This document shows positions 11,500-20,582 of a DNA stretch of 64,000 nt, in pieces; positions within the stretch are counted from its first letter, which is position 1; every line of letters starts with the position of its first letter. Under the pieces are notes generated by a model. That model was not told the origin of the DNA. It saw only the letters and a list, made by a program, of their open reading frames with translations, and ran no database searches. A program made the position numbers and the translations under genes. The DNA is taken from contig JANSWY010000019.1 of the NCBI GenBank assembly GCA_024743255.1, positions 1 to 64,000 of the forward strand, given 5' to 3'. The DNA is from a bacterium. Its GTDB lineage: Bacteria; Bacteroidota; Bacteroidia; Cytophagales; Cyclobacteriaceae.

Positions 11500-14496
11500 A
11501 TGAAAAATAAAAATGGGGTCATTTTATTGACCATCGTAGTATCTGCATTATGTATTTACTACTTATCATTCTCTTTCGTATCAAAGAGAGTACAGACTGA
11601 AGCTGAGGCAGCTGCAACAGTAAACGGTCAAGTAGATAATACTTTGAGACAAAAGTATTTAGACTCAGTGTGGAGTGAGCCAGTATATAACTTATTGGGT
11701 ATTGACTTCACATACGAAGAAATTAAGACTACAGAACTTAATCAGGGACTGGATTTGCAAGGTGGAATGCATGTTACTCTTGAGGTTTCTCCAGTTGAGA
11801 TTATTAAAGGAAAAAGTGGAAACAGCAAAGACTCTAAGTTTTTAGCTGCTATAGATTCTGCAAGAATCAGAGTAAGAGGTACTCAGAATAACTTTGTAGA
11901 TGTATTTTATGATGCATATCAGGAGTTGGCTCCAGGAGAAAAGCTTAGCTACATTTTTGCTAATGCCGCAAACAGAGGGACTATCGAAAGAAAAACTACT
12001 GATGAAGAAATCCTTGAAATCCTGAAAAAGGAAGTTTCTGGAGCTGTTGACAGATCTTTTAATATCCTAAGAACTAGAATAGACAGATTTGGTACTTCTC
12101 AGCCTAACATCCAGAAGTTACAAGGGTCTGATCGAATTCAAATCGAACTTCCAGGTGTAGATAACCCAAGTAGAGTAATAAAGCTTCTTCAAGGAGTGGC
12201 TAAACTGGAGTTCTGGGAAGTGCAGAACTATAACGAATACGGTCTGCTTTGGATACAGATTGACCAATTAGTAAAAGGTGATGAGGATTTAGCAGATGGA
12301 ACTGACTCACTAGCAACTGACGCTGAGGAGGATCTTACTGCTTTACTAACTTCTGATGGTGAAGAGAGTTCGGATAGCACAGAAGTATCAGACGACACAA
12401 CTGCGATAGAAGACGCATTGGAATCTGAGTTGAACGCACAAAATTCTGATTTGATTAATTTAATGGAATCGAGTTTTCTTCAACGATTTGGCATGATTGT
12501 GTATAACTTAAAGGACACATCAAGAATTAATTCGATTCTTAACAGAGATGATGTACAAGCACTTATCCCAAGAGACACAAGATTTTTATGGGAAGTTCAA
12601 GAAGTTGAAGTTCGAGAAGATTTCAATGATATTCCTGGGTTAATTCAATTGCACATTATCAAAGTTCCAAGAGACGGAAAAGCTCCTTTGGAGGGTAGTG
12701 TAATTACTGACGCAAGAGCAGACTTTGATAAAGGTAAACCTATGGTATCAATGTCTATGAACTCAAAAGGTGCTAAAGAGTGGAAAAAGCTTACTGGCGC
12801 TAACGTTAATAGACAAATAGCCATTGTTCTAGACAATTATGTTTACTCCGCTCCAAATGTTCAAGGAGAAATACCAAATGGTCAATCTTCTATTAGTGGT
12901 AATTTCACAGTAGAACAGACTCAAGACCTTGCTAATATTTTGAAAGCTGGTTCTTTACCTGCCCCAACTACAATTGTTGAAAACGTTGTTGTTGGTCCAA
13001 CTCTTGGAGATGTAGCTAGAAAGCAAGGTATCATTTCAATTGTTGCCGGACTTGGAATCGTATTGATCTTCATGATCGCTTACTATGCTAAAGGTGGTCT
13101 AATAGCTAATGCAGCACTTGCATTTAACGTGTTTTTTATTCTTGGAATTTTAGCTCAATATGGTGCTTCGTTAACACTACCAGGTATTGCGGGTATCGTA
13201 TTGACAATCGGTATGTCCATTGATGCGAACGTACTGATATTTGAAAGAATTAAGGAAGAGCTTAGAAACGGCTCAGGGTTAAAGCAGGCGATTTCAGCTG
13301 GTTATAGCAAAGCATTCTCATCAATTGTTGATGCTAACTTAACAACTCTTATCACAGCAATCATCCTTTATGCACTAGGACAAGGACCAATCAAAGGATT
13401 CGCGATTACTTTATTAATCGGTATTATTTGTTCATTCTTCTCTGCAGTATTTATCACAAGAGTAATTGTAGAATTCCTTTCTAAGAAAGGTGACCAAAGC
13501 AAAATTTCCTTTTCTACTCCATTCTCTAAGAACGCTCTTACTAAGTTGAATTTCGACTTTATCAACAAGAGAAGAATTGCATATATGTTCTCTACGATCT
13601 TCATCTCAATTGGAATAATTGCGTTAATCATTAAAGGACTAACAATGGGTGTTGATTTTAAAGGAGGTAGATCATATGTGGTAGTATTCCAGGAAGCAGC
13701 AGAAACTTCAAAAATTGAAGCTGATCTTACTTCTGCATTCGAAAATCAAGGTACAGAAGTTAAAACTTTTGGTGCAGCAAACAGATTGAAAGTAACAACC
13801 AGTTATTTAATTGATAACGATTCGGATGCTGCTGACGAAAAAGTAAAAGCAGCTCTAATCTCTGGATTAACTCAATCTAGCGGCTTACAATATGTCGAGG
13901 ATGACAAGCAATTAGCTGAGGGTATGTTCACTATTGCAAGTTCATCTAAAGTTGGAGCAACAATCGCTGATGACATTAAGAGTTCATCATTGAAATCAGG
14001 AATTTTTGCTCTAGTTGCAATCTTCTTATACATCTTCGTAAGATTTAGAAAATGGCAATTTGGACTTGGTGCATTGATCGCACTTGCACACGATACTTTA
14101 TTTGTAATCTCTGCTTTCGCAATTGCAAATTTACTTGGATACTCTCTGGAAATTGACCAGGTATTTGTAGCTGCAATACTTACTATTATTGGTTACTCAA
14201 TAAATGATACCGTGGTAGTATTTGATAGAATAAGAGAGAATCTTGGTATCAAGAGTGGATCTGAAATGGTTTCAGTATTCAATGAATCTTTGAATAACAC
14301 CATAAGCAGAACACTAATCACTTCTGCTACTACTTTGATTGTGGTATTGATCCTATTTGTATTTGGTGGAGCAGCGCTTGAAGGATTTTCATTCGCTATG
14401 ATAATTGGTATCCTTATTGGTACTTACTCTTCAGTGTTTATTGCAACTCCAATTGTAGTTGATTTCAATAAGAAGCAGGAAACGGCGAATGCCTAA
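11500..14496 (+). CDS. secDF: fused protein translocase subunit SecDF
   Basis: The 998-residue protein is SecD and SecF joined in one chain, as is usual in Bacteroidota. The SecD part has an N-terminal membrane helix, the LNQGLDLQGGMHVTLEV motif, a large periplasmic region and the membrane motif TIGMSIDANVLIFERIKEEL. The SecF part begins around residue 680 (KLNFDFINKRRIAYM) and has VDFKGGRSYVVVF and TIIGYSINDTVVVFDRIREN. SecDF uses the proton gradient to help pull secreted proteins across the inner membrane after SecA-driven translocation. Residues about 260-310 are a strongly acidic Ser/Thr/Asp/Glu-rich insert. A strong terminator follows at once. Confidence 0.97.
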   Translation: MKNKNGVILLTIVVSALCIYYLSFSFVSKRVQTEAEAAATVNGQVDNTLRQKYLDSVWSEPVYNLLGIDFTYEEIKTTELNQGLDLQGGMHVTLEVSPVEIIKGKSGNSKDSKFLAAIDSARIRVRGTQNNFVDVFYDAYQELAPGEKLSYIFANAANRGTIERKTTDEEILEILKKEVSGAVDRSFNILRTRIDRFGTSQPNIQKLQGSDRIQIELPGVDNPSRVIKLLQGVAKLEFWEVQNYNEYGLLWIQIDQLVKGDEDLADGTDSLATDAEEDLTALLTSDGEESSDSTEVSDDTTAIEDALESELNAQNSDLINLMESSFLQRFGMIVYNLKDTSRINSILNRDDVQALIPRDTRFLWEVQEVEVREDFNDIPGLIQLHIIKVPRDGKAPLEGSVITDARADFDKGKPMVSMSMNSKGAKEWKKLTGANVNRQIAIVLDNYVYSAPNVQGEIPNGQSSISGNFTVEQTQDLANILKAGSLPAPTTIVENVVVGPTLGDVARKQGIISIVAGLGIVLIFMIAYYAKGGLIANAALAFNVFFILGILAQYGASLTLPGIAGIVLTIGMSIDANVLIFERIKEELRNGSGLKQAISAGYSKAFSSIVDANLTTLITAIILYALGQGPIKGFAITLLIGIICSFFSAVFITRVIVEFLSKKGDQSKISFSTPFSKNALTKLNFDFINKRRIAYMFSTIFISIGIIALIIKGLTMGVDFKGGRSYVVVFQEAAETSKIEADLTSAFENQGTEVKTFGAANRLKVTTSYLIDNDSDAADEKVKAALISGLTQSSGLQYVEDDKQLAEGMFTIASSSKVGATIADDIKSSSLKSGIFALVAIFLYIFVRFRKWQFGLGALIALAHDTLFVISAFAIANLLGYSLEIDQVFVAAILTIIGYSINDTVVVFDRIRENLGIKSGSEMVSVFNESLNNTISRTLITSATTLIVVLILFVFGGAALEGFSFAMIIGILIGTYSSVFIATPIVVDFNKKQETANA

Positions 14497-14517
14497 CTTC
14501 TGCTATTAAAATACAGT

Positions 14518-14551
14518 ATGCCTCTTCAGTAATGAAGGGGCATATTTTTTT
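14518..14551 (+). terminator. Rho-independent terminator after secDF
   Basis: An 11-bp stem (ATGCCTCTTCA pairs with TGAAGGGGCAT, one G-T pair), loop GTAA, then a run of seven T. It ends 22-55 bp after the secDF stop codon. Confidence 0.9.
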
Positions 14552-14662
14552 AAAGTCTAATGGGTCTGATAGTGGGATTTTCATCAATTGTTAAATCCCA
14601 ATAATCATGACCTAAGTCTGTCATTAAATTGCTATTTTCGCCAAGATTAAAAAATCCGATTC

Positions 14663-17593
14663 ATGAAGGACTATCAGAAAATTAATGTAATCACTGGTTG
14701 GGCCATGTTTGTGGTTTCACTGGTTGTCTACTTACTTACACTAGAACCTACAGCTAGTTTTTGGGATTGTGGGGAATTCATTGCCTCTTCTTACAAGCTG
14801 GAAGTACCTCACCCACCAGGAGCTCCATTCTTTTTATTAATTGGAAGAATGTTTTCTATGTTGGCTTCTGATGTGGATCAGGTAGCCTACTGGGTAAACG
14901 TTTTAAGTGCTTTAAGTGCTGCATTTACCATTCTATTCCTTTTCTGGTCTGTTACTCACCTTGCTAAGAAGGTAGTAAAAGTAGAAGAGGGTGAAGACAA
15001 CACATTCCAAACTATCCTGGTAATGGGTGCTGGAGTTGTTGCAGCTTTAACATGTACATTTTCTGACTCATTCTGGTTCTCAGCTGTTGAGGCCGAAGTA
15101 TATGCTATGTCATCCTTCTTTACAGCTTTCGTATTCTGGGCGATACTTAAGTGGGAAAACATTGAAGATGAAAGCTTTGGTAATAAGTGGCTAATACTTA
15201 TAGCTTATATGATGGGACTTTCTATTGGTGTTCACTTATTGAACCTTGTAGCCATTCCTGCACTGGGTTTAATCTACTACTTCAAAAAGAACGAAGAAGT
15301 TACTACCCCTGGAATCATAAAAACATTAGTGATAAGTGGTGCAATTATCATCCTTATCTTAATTGGGGTAATACCGGGACTTCCAAGTATTGCTGCTTCG
15401 TTTGAGATCTTCTTTGTTAATAGTTTAGGATTACCTTTCTATAGTGGAATCGTATTTTTTGGTTTACTGTTCGTAGGAGCACTAGTTGCTGCTATTATTT
15501 ACTCAATCAAAAAGCAGAACGCCGTTCTTAACACTGCGCTACTTGCATTCGCTTTCGTACTAATTGGATATTCGTCTTACTCTGTAGTACTTGTTAGATC
15601 AAACTACAATCCTCCAATTGATGAGAACGATCCTGAAAACATCCTTACATTCGTATCTTATTTGAAAAGAGAGCAATATGGAAACAGACCTTTATTCAAA
15701 GGACCATATTTCACTGCTTCTAGTCCAAAGACGAAAAAAGGAGCAACCGTTTACATGAAAGGGGAAAATAAATATGTAGTAAAAGACTACAAAATTGAAT
15801 ACGACTACAACCCTAAAGACCTTACTATTCTCCCTAGAATGTACTCCACTCAACCTAGTCACATTCAGAGGTACAGACAATATGCTGAACTTGGCGAAAA
15901 CGAAAAACCCGGAATGTTTGACAATATACGTTTCATGTGGAGGTACCAGATCAAAAAAATGTACCTGAGGTATTTCATGTGGAATTTCAGTGGTAGAGAA
16001 TCTGATGAGAAAGAAGCTAATGCTGAGTTCCTGGGACCGTTATGGACAGAGATGCCAAGTTCAATTGAGAACAATAAGGGTCGTAACATTTATTATGGAA
16101 TCCCTCTAATACTTGGGCTTATTGGCGCTTTCTTCCAATTCAGGAAAGACATGAAGAATTTTGCAGTTACTGGCCTATTATTCTTCTTGACCGGCCTGGC
16201 ACTGGTACTTTACCTAAACTCTCCTCCTTCAGAACCAAGAGAACGTGACTACATATATGCTGGGTCATATTATGTCTTTACCTTCTGGGTAGGTTTTGGA
16301 GTGCTTGGGTTATTTGAATTCCTTGGCGCCTTATTTAAAAACAATAAGGTAGTGGCAGCTGGAATCAGCGTTGTTCTTTCAATGGCAATTCCAACAATCA
16401 TGGTAGCAGAAAACTGGGATGATCATGACAGATCCGACAGGTATTTTTCTGTAGAAGCTGCTAAAAATTACCTCGATAGCTGCGCGCCAAATGCGATACT
16501 ATTTACTGGTGGAGATAATGATACCTTCCCTCTTTGGTATGCACAAGAAGTTGAAGGGCATAGAACTGATGTCAGAGTAATCGTACTTAGTTATTTCAAT
16601 ACAGATTGGTACATTAATCAAATGATGAGAGATGCCTACGAATCAAAAGCAGTACCTTTTACCCTTACTTCTAAGAACTATATTCAGGGTGGTTTCAACG
16701 ATGCAGTGTTAGTGACTGATCAAACGGAGGACTACATAAATACACCTGTTTTCCTTGAAGCATTAAAGAGAGAAGCAAAACAATTACAACTTCAGGCTTC
16801 AAGTTGGAGTACCTACAATACCATCCCTGGAAGAAACATGTTCCTGAATGTAGATGCTGAAAAAGTAAAATCAATGGGTATTGTTCCGGATTCAATGGAA
16901 ATTCTGGATAGAATGGCATGGAGAATCAAAGGGAGAGCTCTTGAAAAGAAAGATCTAGCTATAGTTGACATCATTGCTACTAATAACTGGGAAAGACCGA
17001 TATATTTCAACACCACTTCGTTATCTCAGGTTAATATTGACATCAGCAGATATGCTGTACTGGAAGGACTTACTTACAGGTTGTTACCAATCAGATCAAA
17101 CAGCAGAAATGTGGTAAGTACTGATGTGATGTATGACAATATGATGAATAATTTCCACTGGAAAGGTCTACAAGATTCTACTGTATACTATTCGGAAGAT
17201 TATAGAAACTTCGCGTTGAATCACAGAGCATCGTTTAGTACTCTTTCTGATGCTTTAATTGCTGAAGGTAAGTATGACAAAGCAAGAGATATATTATTAA
17301 AATGCGTTGAAGTCATTCCAGACGCCTCTATTCCTTACGATAACTTTAACGTAGCTCAAATTGGAAACCTTCTGGAAGTTGGCGAAGAAGAAGTAGCAAG
17401 AAATATTGCTGACATCACTGCAAAAAGAGCAGAGGAGACATTGATATATCTTGAAGAATATGAAATTGAGAGCCCTAGGGAAAAACAACTTAGCTATATC
17501 GTGCTTTCTGAACTAACAAATGCATTTAAGTCTGCTGGCGACAATGAAACTGCTAAGAAATACGATGAAATGCTCAAATCGTATTTAAGATAA
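14663..17593 (+). CDS. PF11028/TMEM260-like GT-C fold glycosyltransferase (DUF2723), O-mannosyltransferase candidate
   Basis: This 976-residue protein has about a dozen transmembrane helices in its first 570 residues and a long soluble C-terminal half. After the first helix comes FWDCGEFI (33-40) and then VPHPPGAPFF, the GT-C-like hallmark of the DUF2723 family, where the acidic pair is the likely catalytic or substrate site. Related eukaryotic TMEM260 O-mannosylates plexin and MET receptors (family knowledge), so a lipid-linked-sugar protein glycosyltransferase is a reasonable inference. The C-terminal region (GGDNDTFPLWYAQEVEGHRTDVRVI) and its helical end suggest TPR-like repeats. It stands alone between two terminators. 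Confidence 0.85.
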   Translation: MKDYQKINVITGWAMFVVSLVVYLLTLEPTASFWDCGEFIASSYKLEVPHPPGAPFFLLIGRMFSMLASDVDQVAYWVNVLSALSAAFTILFLFWSVTHLAKKVVKVEEGEDNTFQTILVMGAGVVAALTCTFSDSFWFSAVEAEVYAMSSFFTAFVFWAILKWENIEDESFGNKWLILIAYMMGLSIGVHLLNLVAIPALGLIYYFKKNEEVTTPGIIKTLVISGAIIILILIGVIPGLPSIAASFEIFFVNSLGLPFYSGIVFFGLLFVGALVAAIIYSIKKQNAVLNTALLAFAFVLIGYSSYSVVLVRSNYNPPIDENDPENILTFVSYLKREQYGNRPLFKGPYFTASSPKTKKGATVYMKGENKYVVKDYKIEYDYNPKDLTILPRMYSTQPSHIQRYRQYAELGENEKPGMFDNIRFMWRYQIKKMYLRYFMWNFSGRESDEKEANAEFLGPLWTEMPSSIENNKGRNIYYGIPLILGLIGAFFQFRKDMKNFAVTGLLFFLTGLALVLYLNSPPSEPRERDYIYAGSYYVFTFWVGFGVLGLFEFLGALFKNNKVVAAGISVVLSMAIPTIMVAENWDDHDRSDRYFSVEAAKNYLDSCAPNAILFTGGDNDTFPLWYAQEVEGHRTDVRVIVLSYFNTDWYINQMMRDAYESKAVPFTLTSKNYIQGGFNDAVLVTDQTEDYINTPVFLEALKREAKQLQLQASSWSTYNTIPGRNMFLNVDAEKVKSMGIVPDSMEILDRMAWRIKGRALEKKDLAIVDIIATNNWERPIYFNTTSLSQVNIDISRYAVLEGLTYRLLPIRSNSRNVVSTDVMYDNMMNNFHWKGLQDSTVYYSEDYRNFALNHRASFSTLSDALIAEGKYDKARDILLKCVEVIPDASIPYDNFNVAQIGNLLEVGEEEVARNIADITAKRAEETLIYLEEYEIESPREKQLSYIVLSELTNAFKSAGDNETAKKYDEMLKSYLR

Positions 17594-17614
17594 CTGATAT
17601 AAGAAATTTGACTT

Positions 17615-17647
17615 AAAGCCTTCAATTTGACAATTGAAGGCTTTTTT
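17615..17647 (+). terminator. Rho-independent terminator after the DUF2723 gene
   Basis: A perfect 13-bp stem (AAAGCCTTCAATT with AATTGAAGGCTTT), loop TGAC, followed by a T-run. Confidence 0.92.
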
Positions 17648-17736
17648 ATTGATCTTTAAGTTCTATATCCGAGGCAATTGATTCCAAAAAACGCTAAATT
17701 AATTGCAGCCAAACCTTAATGTAAATGAGCGCTTGG

Positions 17737-17744
17737 TATGTTTG
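17737..17744 (+). promoter_or_regulatory. candidate -7 element for the Rieske/GltS gene
   Basis: An exact TATGTTTG lies 29 bp before the ATG at 17773. No TTTG box is found 19 bp upstream, so this is a weak call. Confidence 0.35.
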
Positions 17745-17772
17745 ATCTATTTTTTAGCTAAACCTTTCATAC

Positions 17773-19413
17773 ATGTCACAGTACAAAAACTTTGAAGACC
17801 TCAACGAACCTGTAGAAGTAGCAAATCTTCAGTCATTGCAAGAAAAAGAACCAACTCACGCCCAGGTGCTGGGGACAGATTTGGTAGTTATCAAATTTGG
17901 TAAAGATGTTTCTGTTCTGTACGGACGATGTTTACATCGAGGAGCTCTCTTGGCAGATGGCTTTATCCGAGGTAATAATTTAATCTGCGGATTGCATGAC
18001 TGGGACTACCGTATGGATACCGGAGTGAGTGAGTATGCTCCTAATGAGAGGCTTCACAAATTTCTACCAGCAATTAGAGACAACAAGTTGTATGTTGATT
18101 TACTGGATGTTGCAGAATTTGAAAAAACTGAAATTCCTCCTCGATTCAACGAACATGAGTATTTGGGTAAGTTTGAAGATACGCACCCAGAAGATACAGA
18201 ACCATACACCCGGTATATTCATTCGTTAGCAAAAAATGGGCTTGAAGAGTTTGGTCACCATGGTCAAACCGAAGCAATGGGTGTTGACAGAAATACTCTA
18301 CCACAATGGAAAGACATTCAGGTATTACCTGCTCAATTAAGCAAGAAACCATTACTCGATGAAGATGAGGTTGAGATGAAAGTGGTAATTGGAAAAAATG
18401 CGAAGAAACCTCTGACTTTGGATTTGCCAATTTTTGTTTCTGATATGTCATTTGGAGCCTTATCAAGGGAAGCTAAACTCGCACTTTCCAAAGGAGCGGA
18501 GCTGGCAGGTACAGGAATATGCTCTGGTGAAGGCGGAATGTTATCTGATGAGCAAGAGAGCAATTCCAAATATTTCTACGAACTAGCGTCTGCAAAATTT
18601 GGGTTTGAATGGGAAAAACTCAAAAAAGTTCAGGCATTTCATTTCAAAGGAGGGCAAGGTGCAAAAACTGGTACAGGAGGGCATCTGCCTGGAGATAAAG
18701 TCAAAGGAGAGATTGCTGAAGTCAGAGGCTTAACACCAGGCACATCAGCTATAAGTCCTGCTACTTTCACAGATATGAAAACTGTCAAAGATTTTCAGGT
18801 ATTTGTAGATACGGTAAGAGATGAAACTGGTGGAATTCCAGTTGGATTCAAAATTGCAGCAAGCAGAATCGAGGAAGATATTGACTTTGCCCTGGAAGTT
18901 GGAGTGGATTACATAATTCTTGACGGCCGAGGTGGTGGAACTGGTGCTGCTCCAATAATTCTTCGAAATCATATTAATGTACCAACAATTCCAGCATTGG
19001 CAAGAGCAAGAAAGCATTTGGATAATGTGGGTTCTTCAGCAGACTTAATTATAACTGGCGGTTTAAGAGTACCAAGTGACTTTGTAAAAGCATTGGCAAT
19101 GGGTGCCGATGCTGTGGCGGTCTCAAATTCTGCTTTACAAGCAATTGGCTGTTTGGGAATGAGAGCTTGTCATACAAATAATTGCCCTGTCGGTATTGCA
19201 ACTCAGAAGGATCATTTAAGATCACGGATGCAAATTGAAAAATCTGCCAAGCGACTTTATAATTTTTTCGATTCTTCCAAATCGTTGATGAAAATATTGG
19301 CGCGAGCCTGTGGTCACGATGATATTAATAAATTTAGTATGGATGATCTTACTACATTCAGTCATGAAATGTATAGATTGACTGGCATCAAATACGCAGG
19401 AGTGAATCCGTAG
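17773..19413 (+). CDS. Rieske [2Fe-2S] + FMN glutamate-synthase-domain oxidoreductase
   Basis: The 546-residue protein joins two domains. Residues about 10-110 are a Rieske ferredoxin-type domain with a Cys53-x-His55 pair (RCLHRGA) and a Cys72-x2-His75 pair (ICGLHDW). Residues about 190-540 match the FMN-binding synthase domain of glutamate synthase: LPIFVSDMSFGALSREAK, FKGGQGAKTGTGGHLPG, and the C-terminal Cys cluster GCLGMRACHTNNCPVGIATQ that can hold a [3Fe-4S] cluster. There is no glutaminase domain, so it probably does not use glutamine directly; it may take ammonia or be a different FMN oxidoreductase. The Rieske centre would feed electrons to FMN. It is monocistronic. Confidence 0.88.
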   Translation: MSQYKNFEDLNEPVEVANLQSLQEKEPTHAQVLGTDLVVIKFGKDVSVLYGRCLHRGALLADGFIRGNNLICGLHDWDYRMDTGVSEYAPNERLHKFLPAIRDNKLYVDLLDVAEFEKTEIPPRFNEHEYLGKFEDTHPEDTEPYTRYIHSLAKNGLEEFGHHGQTEAMGVDRNTLPQWKDIQVLPAQLSKKPLLDEDEVEMKVVIGKNAKKPLTLDLPIFVSDMSFGALSREAKLALSKGAELAGTGICSGEGGMLSDEQESNSKYFYELASAKFGFEWEKLKKVQAFHFKGGQGAKTGTGGHLPGDKVKGEIAEVRGLTPGTSAISPATFTDMKTVKDFQVFVDTVRDETGGIPVGFKIAASRIEEDIDFALEVGVDYIILDGRGGGTGAAPIILRNHINVPTIPALARARKHLDNVGSSADLIITGGLRVPSDFVKALAMGADAVAVSNSALQAIGCLGMRACHTNNCPVGIATQKDHLRSRMQIEKSAKRLYNFFDSSKSLMKILARACGHDDINKFSMDDLTTFSHEMYRLTGIKYAGVNP

Positions 19414-19486
19414 AATAATAGATTTAGAATGCAATTAACACATTAAGATTATCTTCGTAACAACCATTTTTTTGGCACGTTAATTG

Positions 19487-19502
19487 GTTAGTGATAACTA
19501 AC
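19487..19502. promoter_or_regulatory. short inverted repeat upstream of 19525
   Basis: GTTAGT, 4 bases, ACTAAC: a perfect 6-bp inverted repeat 23-38 bp before the start codon. It is in the right place for an operator, but short enough to occur by chance. Confidence 0.2.
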
Positions 19503-19524
19503 TCATTATCACATAAAACTCGCA

Positions 19525-20274
19525 ATGAAAAACTTACTAATCATAGTAGCGCTGCTATTTGGTCTCAGCACGATAAGTGAAGCCCAGGTAGGCAAAGCAA
19601 AAGACAATGCCAGGAAAAGCAAGAGTGGCAGTTCTTCAGGATCCAGTGACGGTGAATCCTGGAGCTCATCAGGTGGAGGTGGAGATGTTGGAGCAGATAT
19701 CGCCTTTTTCTTATTCGAAATGACCTTCAGAGGGGTTGGCCTAATTCAAATGAACATGCTGGATCGAAAAGAAGATGAGCCATGGATTGTATCTTTGGAT
19801 GGCTCTTTAACCGCTGCTGCAGACCCAAATTTCGGAACAGTTTCATTTACACCGACAGTTAGAGGAACATGGGGTTTGTTCTCAACGCAACTAAGAACCA
19901 ACAGACTATTCGACGGTACCGGAACTCTACAAACGATTGATTGGCAGGTTGTTCAATTGAATATTCTATCACAAGAGTATGTAGGTTTGAGATATGGCGT
20001 AGGACTATCTCAAGAAATCACAGAGGACATTAGCCATTTTGAACAATACCTTGGTCTACAGCTTCATTTCAAAGAAAGAATGATAAACCCTGAACTCAAC
20101 GTTCGTTGGTCTGATGATGGAGGTGCCAGACTGGAAATCAATGCACTGGTCGACTGGAAATTTCAATCACGTAAAAAACTTGATATAGGTGTAATCAGTG
20201 GATACAGTTTCCAGCGTTGGTACGGTGTTCCATTTCACATGATACAAACCGGGCTATCCTTCAGAATCGAGTAA
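19525..20274 (+). CDS. secreted or outer-membrane protein of unknown function
   Basis: The 249 residues begin with a clear signal peptide (KNLLIIVALLFGLSTISEAQ). A Ser/Gly-rich low-complexity stretch follows (about 34-58). The rest alternates hydrophobic and polar residues in short strands (LDGSLTAAADPNFGTVSFTP, LEINALVDWKF) and ends in LSFRIE, which suggests a beta-rich, perhaps outer-membrane, protein. I recognise no family. Its last 21 bp overlap the convergent DUF2892 gene. Confidence 0.7.
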   Translation: MKNLLIIVALLFGLSTISEAQVGKAKDNARKSKSGSSSGSSDGESWSSSGGGGDVGADIAFFLFEMTFRGVGLIQMNMLDRKEDEPWIVSLDGSLTAAADPNFGTVSFTPTVRGTWGLFSTQLRTNRLFDGTGTLQTIDWQVVQLNILSQEYVGLRYGVGLSQEITEDISHFEQYLGLQLHFKERMINPELNVRWSDDGGARLEINALVDWKFQSRKKLDIGVISGYSFQRWYGVPFHMIQTGLSFRIE

Positions 20275-20487
20275 TGTTTTATCCGCCTGATTTTTCTTGG
20301 TAGAGATACCCATTCCCTTATAAATTGGGCAGAAACCAACAGCTCCTGTAATTAGAAATATTGCTCCAATAACTCCTAATACAATTATCCAGGCAAGTGG
20401 AAGTAGTTCAAAATAACCTACCATCCCAATTACCAAAGCGATGGTAATTCTGATAATTCCATCTAATTGACTCACATTCTTTTTCAT
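20254..20487 (-). CDS. DUF2892 small inner-membrane protein
   Basis: The start is taken at ATG 20487 (77 residues, KKNVSQLDGIIRI); a longer form to 20523 adds residues not typical of the family. Two membrane helices are followed by GAVGFCPIYKGMGI, matching the DUF2892 signature GxxGFCPxYxxxG, also found at the C-terminus of YgaP-type rhodanese proteins. No rhodanese domain is attached. Function is unknown; roles in sulfur or redox stress have been suggested for relatives. The 3' end overlaps the convergent upstream gene. Confidence 0.8.
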   Translation of the reverse strand: MKKNVSQLDGIIRITIALVIGMVGYFELLPLAWIIVLGVIGAIFLITGAVGFCPIYKGMGISTKKNQADKTLLDSEG

Positions 20488-20582
20488 GGTAGTTACATTT
20501 TTAGGTCTATGTAATTCTACCACCTTAATTCGTGATTAAATCTGATATTGATCAAACCGTTAATTAATAAAAATCAGCTCGA

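Noticed and set aside
16695-16919. Minus-strand and other antisense open frames inside large genes (for example within the DUF2723 and clpC genes)
   Set aside because: They lie fully inside well-supported genes and carry no domain or signal features of their own.
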